Shown here piece by piece: positions 1 through 7,577 of a DNA stretch of 52,582 nt (the first letter of the stretch is position 1; every line of letters begins with the position of its first letter). The translations under genes were made by a program, and so were the position numbers. Origin of the DNA: a virus; IMG/VR virus record IMGVR_UViG_3300013006_001903, positions 1 to 52,582 of that record; one strand, given 5' to 3'. The notes beneath the pieces were generated by a model. The model searched no databases. It worked only from the letters and a program-made list of their open reading frames with translations, and had not been told where the DNA came from.

Positions 1-314
1 ACCATTTCATCGTACCGCATTTTGTTGCTGACTGTGGTACATTTAGGGAATGCATCATAATCTAGGCCCCAAAAAATTTCATTGACATACATTTTAGCCA
101 CACGCAAGGGTGTTTCAGTAAGACTATCGTCAGTGAGATCTAGTCCTAGACTCAGCATTATCTCTTCAAACAGTTTTTCAATTACACCAATCTTGCTTTT
201 GCGATCAATGTATTGGCCTGTCTCTTTAACCGGAGTTTCTACTCCGCATTTCAATAGGTGTTCGTGAATCTCACGGCCCAATTCAGGGTCAGTTTTAGTT
301 TTGTTATATGACAT
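1..314 (-). CDS. folE: GTP cyclohydrolase I, N-terminal part (cut by left edge)
   Basis: The reverse strand reads 104 codons from an ATG at 314 to the window edge. The N-terminal helix is followed by a stretch of the type IEKLFEEIMLSLGLD, then TETPLRVAKMY and a WGLDYDAFP-like segment, the FolE pattern in which a T-P-x-R-V-A motif precedes the catalytic domain. The zinc and GTP-binding part lies outside the window. FolE converts GTP to dihydroneopterin triphosphate, the first step of folate and of 7-deazaguanine (queuosine-type) synthesis; phages often carry it for base modification. A purine-rich site (AAGGAAGG) precedes the ATG. A NATAAATA site lies 57 bases further upstream. Confidence 0.85.
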   Translation of the reverse strand, partial: MSYNKTKTDPELGREIHEHLLKCGVETPVKETGQYIDRKSKIGVIEKLFEEIMLSLGLDLTDDSLTETPLRVAKMYVNEIFWGLDYDAFPKCTTVSNKMRYDEM

Positions 315-371
315 AGGTTCCTTCCTTACACGGATTTTGATTCGAGTTTGCTACCTTTATGCAGCTGAAAT

Positions 372-379
372 TATTTATT
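372..379 (-). promoter_or_regulatory. NATAAATA late-type promoter for folE
   Basis: Reverse-strand AATAAATA, 57 bases before the folE start and followed by a ribosome-binding site. Matches the T4-type late -10 element; inferred from motif and position only. Confidence 0.45.
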
Positions 380-470
380 GGTTTACAAAACATGCAAGTT
401 TATTTTTGATACCTAAGTATACACTGAACTTGCTGTAGTGTCAAGTTTCTAATCATCTATTTCGGCAAAA

Positions 471-497
471 GAGACATTGTGAATTTCACAATGCCTC
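471..497 (-). terminator. Hairpin terminator after the rubredoxin gene
   Basis: Inverted repeat: GAG, one mismatch, CATTGTG, five-base loop, CACAATG, CTC. It lies about 30 bases beyond the rubredoxin stop. On the reverse strand it is followed by CTTTTG; on the forward strand a T-rich run also follows, so it could act both ways. It probably ends the desaturase/rubrerythrin transcript. Confidence 0.55.
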
Positions 498-525
498 TTG
501 TTTTTCGACCAATTAAATTGGAACA

Positions 526-663
526 TTATTGTTCTACGGCATCGTAATCCTGTTTGCCGCAACCGCACTCTGGACAAAGAAAGTCGTCACCTAGTTCTTC
601 CCACTTTCCTTCTGTTTCTTCATTGTGGATGTGGCCACAAACAATGCAATGATATTCAGTCAT
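526..663 (-). CDS. Small rubredoxin (split rubrerythrin domain)
   Basis: A 45-residue reading frame. It has CIVCGHIHN near the N terminus (Cys6, Cys9) and CPECGCGK near the C terminus (Cys30, Cys33), the two CxxC knuckles that hold one iron in rubredoxins. It is shorter than a free rubredoxin (about 53 residues) and equals the C-terminal rubredoxin domain of classical rubrerythrin. Its ATG lies inside the end of the rubrerythrin gene (8-base overlap), so the two are co-translated. Likely role: one-electron transfer to the partner diiron protein, or possibly to the desaturases encoded just upstream in the transcript (inference). Confidence 0.85.
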   Translation of the reverse strand: MTEYHCIVCGHIHNEETEGKWEELGDDFLCPECGCGKQDYDAVEQ

Positions 664-1117
664 GATGTAGTAAAATCTCCAGTTGTTGTTGATAAGCAGC
701 CGCATGACGTTCTTCTACTCGTTTAAGAGCAGCAAAACGTTTTTCTGCTTTCTTTAGAACTTCAATAAATTGCAATGCATGTTCTTCAGATTCTTTAATC
801 TGTTCTCTTGCAATTGCTAATGCTTTAACATCTTGTTCATGTTCAGCAATGGTTTCAAACTGTGGATACATTTCGGTGTATTCATAAGTCTCGCCAGCAA
901 TGGCTTTTTCGAGACATTCTTTGGTAGAAGGTTTACCGATAAGCAATTCCAGATGCCCCCAGGCATGTTTGATTTCTTGATCAGCAGTATGTTCGAAATG
1001 TTGAGCAATATCTTCATGCCCTTCTTCACGAGCAATACGAGCAAAGTATCGGTATTTGATATGTGCCATTGACTCGCCGGCCAACGCACTCTCTAGATTT
1101 TTCAGTGTAGCTGACAT
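656..1117 (-). CDS. Rubrerythrin (diiron four-helix domain)
   Basis: 153 residues with the rubrerythrin layout: E-S-M-A-H-I-K-Y early, F-E-H-T-A-D-Q-E-I-K-H in helix 2 (ExxH), then AIAGETYEYTEMYP and E-S-E-E-H-A helices supplying the remaining Glu/His iron ligands. Classical rubrerythrin is about 190 residues and ends in a rubredoxin domain; here that domain is a separate gene. The family reduces hydrogen peroxide. It starts after AAGGAG. Only 54 bases separate it from the stop of the last desaturase on the same strand, so it is probably in the same transcript. Removal of peroxide made by uncoupled desaturase turnover would fit. Confidence 0.88.
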   Translation of the reverse strand: MSATLKNLESALAGESMAHIKYRYFARIAREEGHEDIAQHFEHTADQEIKHAWGHLELLIGKPSTKECLEKAIAGETYEYTEMYPQFETIAEHEQDVKALAIAREQIKESEEHALQFIEVLKKAEKRFAALKRVEERHAAAYQQQLEILLHHD

Positions 1118-1171
1118 ATATTTCTCCTTATTTAGTTGTCACATGATATACTACTTTAATGAAAAAATGTA

Positions 1172-1990
1172 TCATTTTGATTGATATTTTTTAAAATTAT
1201 TAAAATTTAAAGTTAATATGCTTAAGATACCTATTATTATTCCCGGAATGTCGATTTCCCACCACTTGTTACCCATGTACCAAGAATTTGGAATCTTATG
1301 ATGGTTTTGGTGCCATCCGTCAAACGCAAAATATCCCCAGAATAAGTTATTATTAGATTCGTCATTGAGTTGTACTGTTCTATAATTTTCTAAATTGTTA
1401 TGCGGACTGTGAAGTTTAGAATTTAAATAATTTTTTATCAAAACAACAAGAGCTATTCCGGGCATCCAAGTTGTCAAGAACCAATTAACAGAAGTTGTCA
1501 TGATTATAAGGAACCATGTACTGGCAGTTATAAAAAGACCGTATCTACTAAAAAATATTTGAATCCTATCATTGAGTAAGTCGTAAGCATATTTTAAACT
1601 AAAATTATGATAGGGATATAGGAATTGTATTTTCCACCTGTTTAAATATAATGGAGAATGGGGGTCTAATTTGGTATCTGCAAACTTATGATGTAATCTA
1701 TGTTGTGCAGAAAATACAATAGAATTGCCTAATAGACTTTGATTAGCAATCCATAGTCCTATTATATCAAGCCATCTAGGAGCGTGCCATGATTTATGTG
1801 CGAACCTTCTATGATGAAATAGTTGTTCTGCACACCCAACTAGATAATATACACTAAAAATTTTCCAGTATTCTGTCCAGGGCAATGACACAAGGGCGTA
1901 TGCTAGACAAATGTAGGAGAATATAGATGCAATTAATACTATAGGTCTATGAAAATTTATAAAATTTTCAATTTTTTTAAATTGATTCAT
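1172..1990 (-). CDS. Membrane fatty-acid desaturase 1 (FADS family)
   Basis: 272 residues with the three histidine boxes of acyl-CoA/ACP delta-9-type desaturases: HRRFAH (60-65), QHRLHH (96-101) followed by ADTKLDPHSP, and WHQNHH (226-231). Four or more hydrophobic helices flank the boxes. The boxes bind a diiron centre that introduces a double bond into an acyl chain at the inner-membrane face; some relatives make triple bonds. Distal end of the 9-kb operon; its start overlaps the PLP gene stop by four bases. All iron ligands look intact, so it should be active. Regiochemistry and substrate cannot be read from sequence. Confidence 0.93.
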   Translation of the reverse strand: MNQFKKIENFINFHRPIVLIASIFSYICLAYALVSLPWTEYWKIFSVYYLVGCAEQLFHHRRFAHKSWHAPRWLDIIGLWIANQSLLGNSIVFSAQHRLHHKFADTKLDPHSPLYLNRWKIQFLYPYHNFSLKYAYDLLNDRIQIFFSRYGLFITASTWFLIIMTTSVNWFLTTWMPGIALVVLIKNYLNSKLHSPHNNLENYRTVQLNDESNNNLFWGYFAFDGWHQNHHKIPNSWYMGNKWWEIDIPGIIIGILSILTLNFNNFKKYQSK

Positions 1991-2811
1991 CGTAGAAAAT
2001 CAGTAATACAAATTCTATTTACACTGCCTTTTTTATAAAAGTTGTATGCTGGATCAGAGGTAGTGGCCAAATAAATTACATCGGACGGGGTTAGTCCATG
2101 TGTTTTACAAAATAATTCTTGTTGATGTCTATGTTTTTTATACAAATAATCTAAACTAAAATTTTTAAATAACTCAATTGTTAATTTTAAATTATTGCTA
2201 TTAAAATAAAGGTTTCTTAACAATCCACCTAGTGGTATAGATGGTGTTCTCTTAAAAACATACCCAATCCTAAGTTCCGATAGTCCAAACATTTTACTTA
2301 ACCCAACATATACTGTATTAATATTTTTGTTTATTTCTATTTTTTCTATACGACATGATCCTATGTATGCACAGTCTAATGCAATGTCTTCGTGAGTGTT
2401 TATTATTTCATTCCAGTCACTTATGTAATTTCCGTCAATACTACTTGGATTTGTGATATACAACATGTCTCCGGTGTTATAATTTATATTCTTAGGTAAG
2501 TTTAACTGTAGCCAATCATATTCTCCGTCAAATGTTTTTATTGTTTTATTTCTACATTCTACAGCTAATGTATTTAAACCGTCAGTAATTCCGTTGACTG
2601 GATACATAAAAGGAAATTCGCTTAGATCTATAATCGGCAAAAAATATTTAACTATTGATTCCTTTGTATCTCTAAGTAATTGGTGCTTGGTTTCTATATT
2701 TTCTTCAACCAAGTAGTTTTTTAAAATAAACTCCCGGACAACGTGTTTTATGTCTGCATCGAGATACGCTGTTATTTTTCTGCTTTTAGGTAATTGATCA
2801 ATTAGTGTCAT
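1987..2811 (-). CDS. Short PLP-dependent aminotransferase-like protein
   Basis: 274 residues. A fold-type I aminotransferase pattern is visible: PVNGITDGLNTL (cofactor phosphate pocket), a YITNPSSIDGNYI segment, an Asp-Cys-Ala-Tyr strand, then V-G-L-S-K-M-F-G-L-S-E-L-R-I-G-Y, where Lys would form the Schiff base and Arg bind a carboxylate. Class I/II aminotransferases are usually 350-400 residues; this one lacks much of the C-terminal small domain. It sits between two desaturases with four-base overlaps on both sides, so it belongs to the same pathway. It may add an amine to the acyl product or feed an amino-acid head group. Exact reaction unknown. Confidence 0.65.
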   Translation of the reverse strand: MTLIDQLPKSRKITAYLDADIKHVVREFILKNYLVEENIETKHQLLRDTKESIVKYFLPIIDLSEFPFMYPVNGITDGLNTLAVECRNKTIKTFDGEYDWLQLNLPKNINYNTGDMLYITNPSSIDGNYISDWNEIINTHEDIALDCAYIGSCRIEKIEINKNINTVYVGLSKMFGLSELRIGYVFKRTPSIPLGGLLRNLYFNSNNLKLTIELFKNFSLDYLYKKHRHQQELFCKTHGLTPSDVIYLATTSDPAYNFYKKGSVNRICITDFLR

Positions 2812-3533
2812 TTAGCTAATCTTAAAAATATACACAAGGGTTTTAAAAATTTTCCAGGATCGGAGTCGCTACTTTTATAAGGGTGATCGTGATGATTTTT
2901 ATGATAATCTGCTAGAGAAAACCATGCCCATATGTAATTATTGTAGGGTCTTTTCTTTATAGGATCATGCTCAAAAATTGAATTAGAAATTTGTTCAAGC
3001 ATGAATACTAATCCCGATGCCATAATTAGTCCCAATGCTACATCTATAGAAATTAACGATATAATCAATATTGTACACCATATTATGTAAGTCTTATTTC
3101 TATGTAAAAAATAAAGGAATTTATAATCATCTTCTGGATAATCTTTAATTAAAGATTGATATCTAAGTATAATATTATCTATATTATACATCCATCCTAT
3201 AAAACACCGAAATACCCCGTTAGCTGGTCCAAAGTAATCTTTTTCTGTATCAGCGTATCGATGATGATACCTATGACTTAGTGTAAAGCCTAATATATCT
3301 CCTTTAAGGACAAATAAGAATATAAACCCGATAGTGTTTTCGGCGATTCTTGTGAGAATAAATTGTTTATGAGCAATTGCTCTGTGGGCTAAATTATATG
3401 CAAATAGGTAGCTTAAAATGTAAAAAATTATGCATGACACAATAGTTAGTTGTGATATGTCTACAAATATAGGGGACAATATTGTTATCAGCAATATCGG
3501 AATTATAACTAAAAATTTATATAAATTTCCCAT
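2808..3533 (-). CDS. Membrane fatty-acid desaturase 2 (shortest, variant box 2)
   Basis: 241 residues, the shortest of the set. Boxes: HRAIAH (50-55), SHRYHH (86-91), YHKNHH (near 210-215). After box 2 the usual ADTEKDPHSP becomes ADTEKDYFGP, losing the His-Ser-Pro that all but the tandem pair retain; the active-site entrance may differ. The C terminus ends soon after box 3. It begins one base past the ACP stop and overlaps the PLP gene by four bases. Same diiron chemistry expected, with a possibly altered substrate or product such as a triple bond (inference). Confidence 0.9.
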   Translation of the reverse strand: MGNLYKFLVIIPILLITILSPIFVDISQLTIVSCIIFYILSYLFAYNLAHRAIAHKQFILTRIAENTIGFIFLFVLKGDILGFTLSHRYHHRYADTEKDYFGPANGVFRCFIGWMYNIDNIILRYQSLIKDYPEDDYKFLYFLHRNKTYIIWCTILIISLISIDVALGLIMASGLVFMLEQISNSIFEHDPIKKRPYNNYIWAWFSLADYHKNHHDHPYKSSDSDPGKFLKPLCIFLRLAK

Positions 3534-3534
3534 T

Positions 3535-3777
3535 TTACTTTTTTATCAATTCGTCAACAGCATTAGCTAATCCCCCTAGGGTTCTAACTCCGTCTAATCT
3601 ATCTTCAGGAATGAGAATTTTAAATTCATCTTCAATGAGCATTACCATTTCCATTGCGTCTAAACTGTCTCCTCCGAGATCATCGATAATGTGAGTAGTG
3701 CCGCTCATTTCAATTTTTGATTTCTTGAAATGCTTTTTAGCGATGCTGACTACTTTATTTAAAGTTTCTGTTTCCAT
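3535..3777 (-). CDS. Stand-alone acyl carrier protein
   Basis: 80 residues, acidic, with the phosphopantetheine site G-G-D-S-L-D (Ser38) and the helix AMEMVMLIEDEF typical of type II ACPs. This is the only carrier protein in the window. It lies between desaturases 2 and 3 and overlaps the end of the latter by 23 bases. The sequence differs from housekeeping AcpP (no DSLDTVEL helix), so I infer a dedicated carrier, as JamC is for the desaturase/acetylenase JamB. AcpS at 11670-12002 could activate it. Confidence 0.93.
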   Translation of the reverse strand: METETLNKVVSIAKKHFKKSKIEMSGTTHIIDDLGGDSLDAMEMVMLIEDEFKILIPEDRLDGVRTLGGLANAVDELIKK

Positions 3778-4543
3778 TTTTAAAATCCTTTGAAATAAGT
3801 TTTCCTAATAGTCCTTCTAAATCTAATTCCCACCATTTGTTTGTTAAAATTAGCTTTGAAGGATCTGCATGATGATTATTGTGCCAACCAAAACCTAAAG
3901 TAATAATACCTAATATTACATTATTTTGACTAGATTCAGATGTGTTATAATTTCTGTAATTTCCCGGAAAGTTACTTAAATGTAAAATAGTATTTACAGT
4001 CCCTAACCTCACATGCTCAATAATATATGCTATCAGGTATCCGTACAGTATATCTAAATTTATCAGGTAAAGCAACCCCATAAAGATTAAATTTATAAAA
4101 ATAAAATTTTTAGTTGTAAAATTGATTGCATCATCTCTTGATGCCTTAACAAGATTGATTACGCTAGCTCGATCTTCAAAAATACTTTCTATTCTTGTTT
4201 TATTCAAACTCCAGAAATAGAATGCTTGTAAGAAACCGTTTTTAGGACTATGTATATCGCTAGCAGTATCAGTGTGTCTATGATGGTGCCGGTGTTGAAC
4301 CTGCCAATATGCTGTGCTACTATATGCGCTAATAGTTGCCCAGAATGCTAAAATCCAATGTGTAAATCTATTCACACTGAATTGGTTATGTGCGAAGTAT
4401 CTATGACCTGCTGTACCATTCCCAAATGCTATCAACAGCCACACTAAAAATATGAATATTTTTTCTTCTATTAAAAATGCTGACACTACACCTAAAATAG
4501 TAAGTGTTACATTAAAAACGATATATTGTAGAGTTTTTGGCAT
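3755..4543 (-). CDS. Membrane fatty-acid desaturase 3
   Basis: 262 residues. Boxes: HRYFAH (47-52), QHRHHH (83-88) followed by TDTASDIHSP, and WHNNHH in the C-terminal third, with the NTSESSQNN stretch before it that is common in this family. Hydrophobic helices lie at about 8-28 and 30-45, with two more between boxes 2 and 3. It ends inside the ACP gene and starts inside the end of desaturase 4, so translation is coupled. All metal ligands are present. Diverged from its neighbours, so not a recent duplicate. Confidence 0.93.
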   Translation of the reverse strand: MPKTLQYIVFNVTLTILGVVSAFLIEEKIFIFLVWLLIAFGNGTAGHRYFAHNQFSVNRFTHWILAFWATISAYSSTAYWQVQHRHHHRHTDTASDIHSPKNGFLQAFYFWSLNKTRIESIFEDRASVINLVKASRDDAINFTTKNFIFINLIFMGLLYLINLDILYGYLIAYIIEHVRLGTVNTILHLSNFPGNYRNYNTSESSQNNVILGIITLGFGWHNNHHADPSKLILTNKWWELDLEGLLGKLISKDFKNGNRNFK

Positions 4544-5324
4544 CTTTAACTATAAAAAATTTATCAACAAACCAAGCACAAATATCAAACTCCCCTTTAT
4601 TAAAGGCTTGATTGTACTTGGTAGGATCATGATGATGATTGTTATGGTAACCTTCTCCTAGGCTTCCCCATGCCATGAAATGATTATTATGACTGTTATC
4701 AGGAGTATTGTAAGTCCTATAACTTCCTGGAATTTTTAAATGATCTAGTCCTACAACTGCTAAATTTGCAGCAAGATGATAATGGCCGGCAGGTAACAAG
4801 AAGCCGAATAAAAATAACTTCCAATCTATTAATAATGTAACTATTGCAATAACATACCAAAATTTAAAATAATGTCGTTCAATGAACACCAGTGTAGGAT
4901 CTTTCATTAAATCTTTTATACGAAATTCGACACCTTTTTTTGCAAACCACTTATATCCTCTAAATTCCCACGCACCTGTAATAGTATGCCAGAAGCTAGT
5001 AACTGGGCTATGTGTATCTTTCTCAGTATCTGCAAACAGGTGATGATGACGATGGTTCATTGCATAAACTATAGGACTTTTAGATGCCAACAGGATTGTC
5101 CAATAAGAAAGAAGCTTATGTTTAAACAATGTTGTCTGGAAACTTCTGTGAGTGAAGTATCTATGAAATGCAATATTGTTTCCAATTACTTTATTAAATT
5201 GTGCTATAAAATATGAAACCCAGAATAACGTCCAATCGTTTATTGATATGCAATACCACATACTAAGGGGAATACTCAACCAAGCTGCTGAAAGTAGTAT
5301 TCTATGTTTCCATTCTGTTTTCAT
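4512..5324 (-). CDS. Membrane fatty-acid desaturase 4
   Basis: 270 residues. Boxes: HRYFTH (54-59), NHRHHH (90-95) with ADTEKDTHSP, and YHNNHH followed by HDPTKY. The membrane helices match delta-9-type desaturases. It overlaps desaturase 3 by 32 bases and desaturase 5 by four bases. It resembles desaturase 6 in the NTxDxxxNxHFxxWxxLGEGxHNNHH region, suggesting common descent. Intact diiron ligands imply an active enzyme. Confidence 0.93.
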   Translation of the reverse strand: MKTEWKHRILLSAAWLSIPLSMWYCISINDWTLFWVSYFIAQFNKVIGNNIAFHRYFTHRSFQTTLFKHKLLSYWTILLASKSPIVYAMNHRHHHLFADTEKDTHSPVTSFWHTITGAWEFRGYKWFAKKGVEFRIKDLMKDPTLVFIERHYFKFWYVIAIVTLLIDWKLFLFGFLLPAGHYHLAANLAVVGLDHLKIPGSYRTYNTPDNSHNNHFMAWGSLGEGYHNNHHHDPTKYNQAFNKGEFDICAWFVDKFFIVKDAKNSTIYRF

Positions 5325-6055
5325 TTTTTTAGAAATTTAATAATTTGGTAAGATGGATCAACTTCAGACCATTTGTTTTTAAGATTTGCGTTGCCTGGAT
5401 TTATGTGATGATTCTTGTGGAGGGTGCTTCCTCCGGATAAAAATGCTAACCACGTTATATTTATAGCGGTATATTCTCCATCTACTGCTTTATGTAGCAG
5501 TGAGTTGATTAACATCTCTGAATGAAATGTTAAGATCATAGCAGCCAACAACGACATTCCAATAGGTGGACTGATAAGAAATACTAATACCAATGATGAA
5601 AGTACAAAGTGTTTACATAGTTTTTCTATCTTGATTAATTGAGTATCTTTCAAGTAATCTCTTATAACGAAAATAGGAACATCCATTGGCTTCAGTAACC
5701 ATCCAAAATATGAAACATAAAATCCCTTACTGGGAGAGTGTGGGTCTAAAGAAGTATCACTGTGAGCATGATGATATCTGTGTATCCTGGACCAAGTGAT
5801 AGGACCTCCCATCAATCCAAAACATCCTATTACTGCTAGTGCATACTTTATGGCGTTGTTCTTAGGTTCCCACGACTTATGTGAAAACAGTTTATGAAAT
5901 CCTGCCTGTATGCCTGCCCAATATATTAGTATATAGAATATTAAAAAATAAAAAATATTAATACCGATAAAAGGCAATAGTATCAAAAATAAAATCTGTA
6001 ATGGAAGATTGAATTTAAGATAATATGATCTAGATACATCTGCTAAAGAGTTCAT
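5321..6055 (-). CDS. Membrane fatty-acid desaturase 5 (diverged)
   Basis: 244 residues. Boxes: HKLFSH (54-59; Lys replaces the usual Arg), IHRYHH (91-96) with SDTSLDPHSP, and LHKNHH followed by INPGNANL. The asparagine-rich stretch normally preceding box 3 is replaced by a TAINITWLAFLSGGSTL-type segment. Four-base overlaps on both sides keep it in the operon. One of the more diverged copies; iron ligands complete. Confidence 0.92.
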   Translation of the reverse strand: MNSLADVSRSYYLKFNLPLQILFLILLPFIGINIFYFLIFYILIYWAGIQAGFHKLFSHKSWEPKNNAIKYALAVIGCFGLMGGPITWSRIHRYHHAHSDTSLDPHSPSKGFYVSYFGWLLKPMDVPIFVIRDYLKDTQLIKIEKLCKHFVLSSLVLVFLISPPIGMSLLAAMILTFHSEMLINSLLHKAVDGEYTAINITWLAFLSGGSTLHKNHHINPGNANLKNKWSEVDPSYQIIKFLKK

Positions 6056-6819
6056 TTTAAAAACTTGTCAATTATTACAGCACTCATATCCCATTCCCAA
6101 GCCTTCTTAGTAAATGCAAAATTATATTCACTTGGTTTAGCATGATGATTATTATGCAACCCTTCTCCTAATGTTAACCAGTTCCAGAAATGACTATTAA
6201 CAGTTTCATCATTGGTATTAAAATTTCTGTATCCTTGACTTGGTAGGTGTAGGGGTAGACTTAATACAGCAGAGCTCCACCAACTAAATCCAGCAGGTAT
6301 CATATAACAAAACAGAACAAGGTTAATATCAATTGCGGCAAGTATCAATATATATGATAATATCACCAACAAATAATATTTGTGTAACTTAATTAGAAAA
6401 GGATTCTTAAGAAGATCTTTGATCATGCCTAACGGTACTACCTTTGTAGGATTATCTTTATACCAGTGCCAGAAACTTCTCCAATATCCTATTTCGTGAG
6501 GACTGTGTAAATCTTTTCCTCTATCGCTATTAAGATGGTGATATCTATGTACTGAGACATATTGTAGGGTTGTTCCGGTGGTACTTAATACAGCCAACAC
6601 CGCTACAATCTTTTCTTTCCATGCTGGCATTTTAAAACTTCTATGTGTGAAATATCTATGTTGTCCAATGCTTGCTCCTACTTTGCTAATCAACAATACT
6701 GCAAATACTAAAGATAGATAGTATTCTATACTTGCGAGATATGTGAGGTATATTAAACCAGGTAATACAGCCCATGTGTTAATCTGCTGTAATGTTCTCA
6801 GTATTACTATGTTATTCAT
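6052..6819 (-). CDS. Membrane fatty-acid desaturase 6
   Basis: 255 residues. Boxes: HRYFTH (54-59), VHRYHH (90-95) with NSDRGKDLHSP, and LHNNHH followed by AKPSEY. Hydrophobic helices at about 19-45 and between boxes 2 and 3. The N-terminal half and the region before box 3 are close in style to desaturase 4. Overlaps both neighbours by four bases. Complete ligand set; acyl-chain desaturation at the membrane expected. Confidence 0.93.
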   Translation of the reverse strand: MNNIVILRTLQQINTWAVLPGLIYLTYLASIEYYLSLVFAVLLISKVGASIGQHRYFTHRSFKMPAWKEKIVAVLAVLSTTGTTLQYVSVHRYHHLNSDRGKDLHSPHEIGYWRSFWHWYKDNPTKVVPLGMIKDLLKNPFLIKLHKYYLLVILSYILILAAIDINLVLFCYMIPAGFSWWSSAVLSLPLHLPSQGYRNFNTNDETVNSHFWNWLTLGEGLHNNHHAKPSEYNFAFTKKAWEWDMSAVIIDKFLK

Positions 6820-7577
6820 GATTTTTTCATAAAAAGTTTTTCGATGATTATTGCAGGAAAGTCAAATTGACCTTTCTCTGTTACATATGAGTAAGATCCT
6901 GCATTAGCATGATGCTGATTATGATATCCTTCATTCCATGTAAACCACTTTAAGAATGTATTGTTGCTGCTTTTATCATCAGTATTAAACGGTCGTGTAC
7001 CATATTCTGGCCTATGTCCTAATACATTTACTAAACCTGCGGCTATAAAATTATGTATAACCATATAACTTAGTAACCAGCCAGTTAGTGTAGGTCCTAG
7101 GATAACTAATGATAATACAAGCAAGAGTGTGTTTACTTTAAAATAATGTTTATGCATCCATTTATGCACAGGGTCCCTAATTAGATCTGACACAAATTTA
7201 TTCTCAATAGCATACTTTTCATTTCGAACATAGAACGTAACTTTCCACCAAGGTCGTGTTATATGAGGATCTTTATCTGTATCTGCATATGCATGGTGTT
7301 GTCGATGCACTCCTGTGTATGTTATACTAGTTCCGTACAGTAAGGGTGTAGCAAACGCATGTAGTATATATTCTTTCCACCTTGATGTTTTAAAACTCTT
7401 ATGACACCACAGTCGATGTAATGCTACTTCGTTGCCTACTGCGTTAAAGATTTTTGCAATGATCATACCTAGCAATAGCATAGGAAAACTAAAATTAGTG
7501 ATAAGAGTAAACAATAAAATAGTAAAATGAATGCCAAGCAATAACATTAGTTTATGGTGAAAGGTTAAATTTTTCAT
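6816..7577 (-). CDS. Membrane fatty-acid desaturase 7 (tandem pair, copy A)
   Basis: 253 residues. Boxes: HRLWCH (54-59), VHRQHH (90-95) with ADTDKDPHITRPWWK, and YHNQHH followed by ANAGSY. The HRLW form of box 1 is closest to classical acyl-CoA delta-9 desaturases. It is plainly a paralogue of the next gene: both share DPHITRPWWK, FYVRNE, RDPVHxWxHK and VLGHRPEYG. The pair shows an in-place tandem duplication; the two overlap by 26 bases. The HSP after box 2 is replaced by HIT in both copies. Confidence 0.94.
   Translation of the reverse strand: MKNLTFHHKLMLLLGIHFTILLFTLITNFSFPMLLLGMIIAKIFNAVGNEVALHRLWCHKSFKTSRWKEYILHAFATPLLYGTSITYTGVHRQHHAYADTDKDPHITRPWWKVTFYVRNEKYAIENKFVSDLIRDPVHKWMHKHYFKVNTLLLVLSLVILGPTLTGWLLSYMVIHNFIAAGLVNVLGHRPEYGTRPFNTDDKSSNNTFLKWFTWNEGYHNQHHANAGSYSYVTEKGQFDFPAIIIEKLFMKKS

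Noticed and set aside
817-1089. Open frames of 79-90 codons on both strands inside rubrerythrin
   Set aside because: They are shadows: the rubrerythrin frame explains the sequence and has conserved iron ligands.
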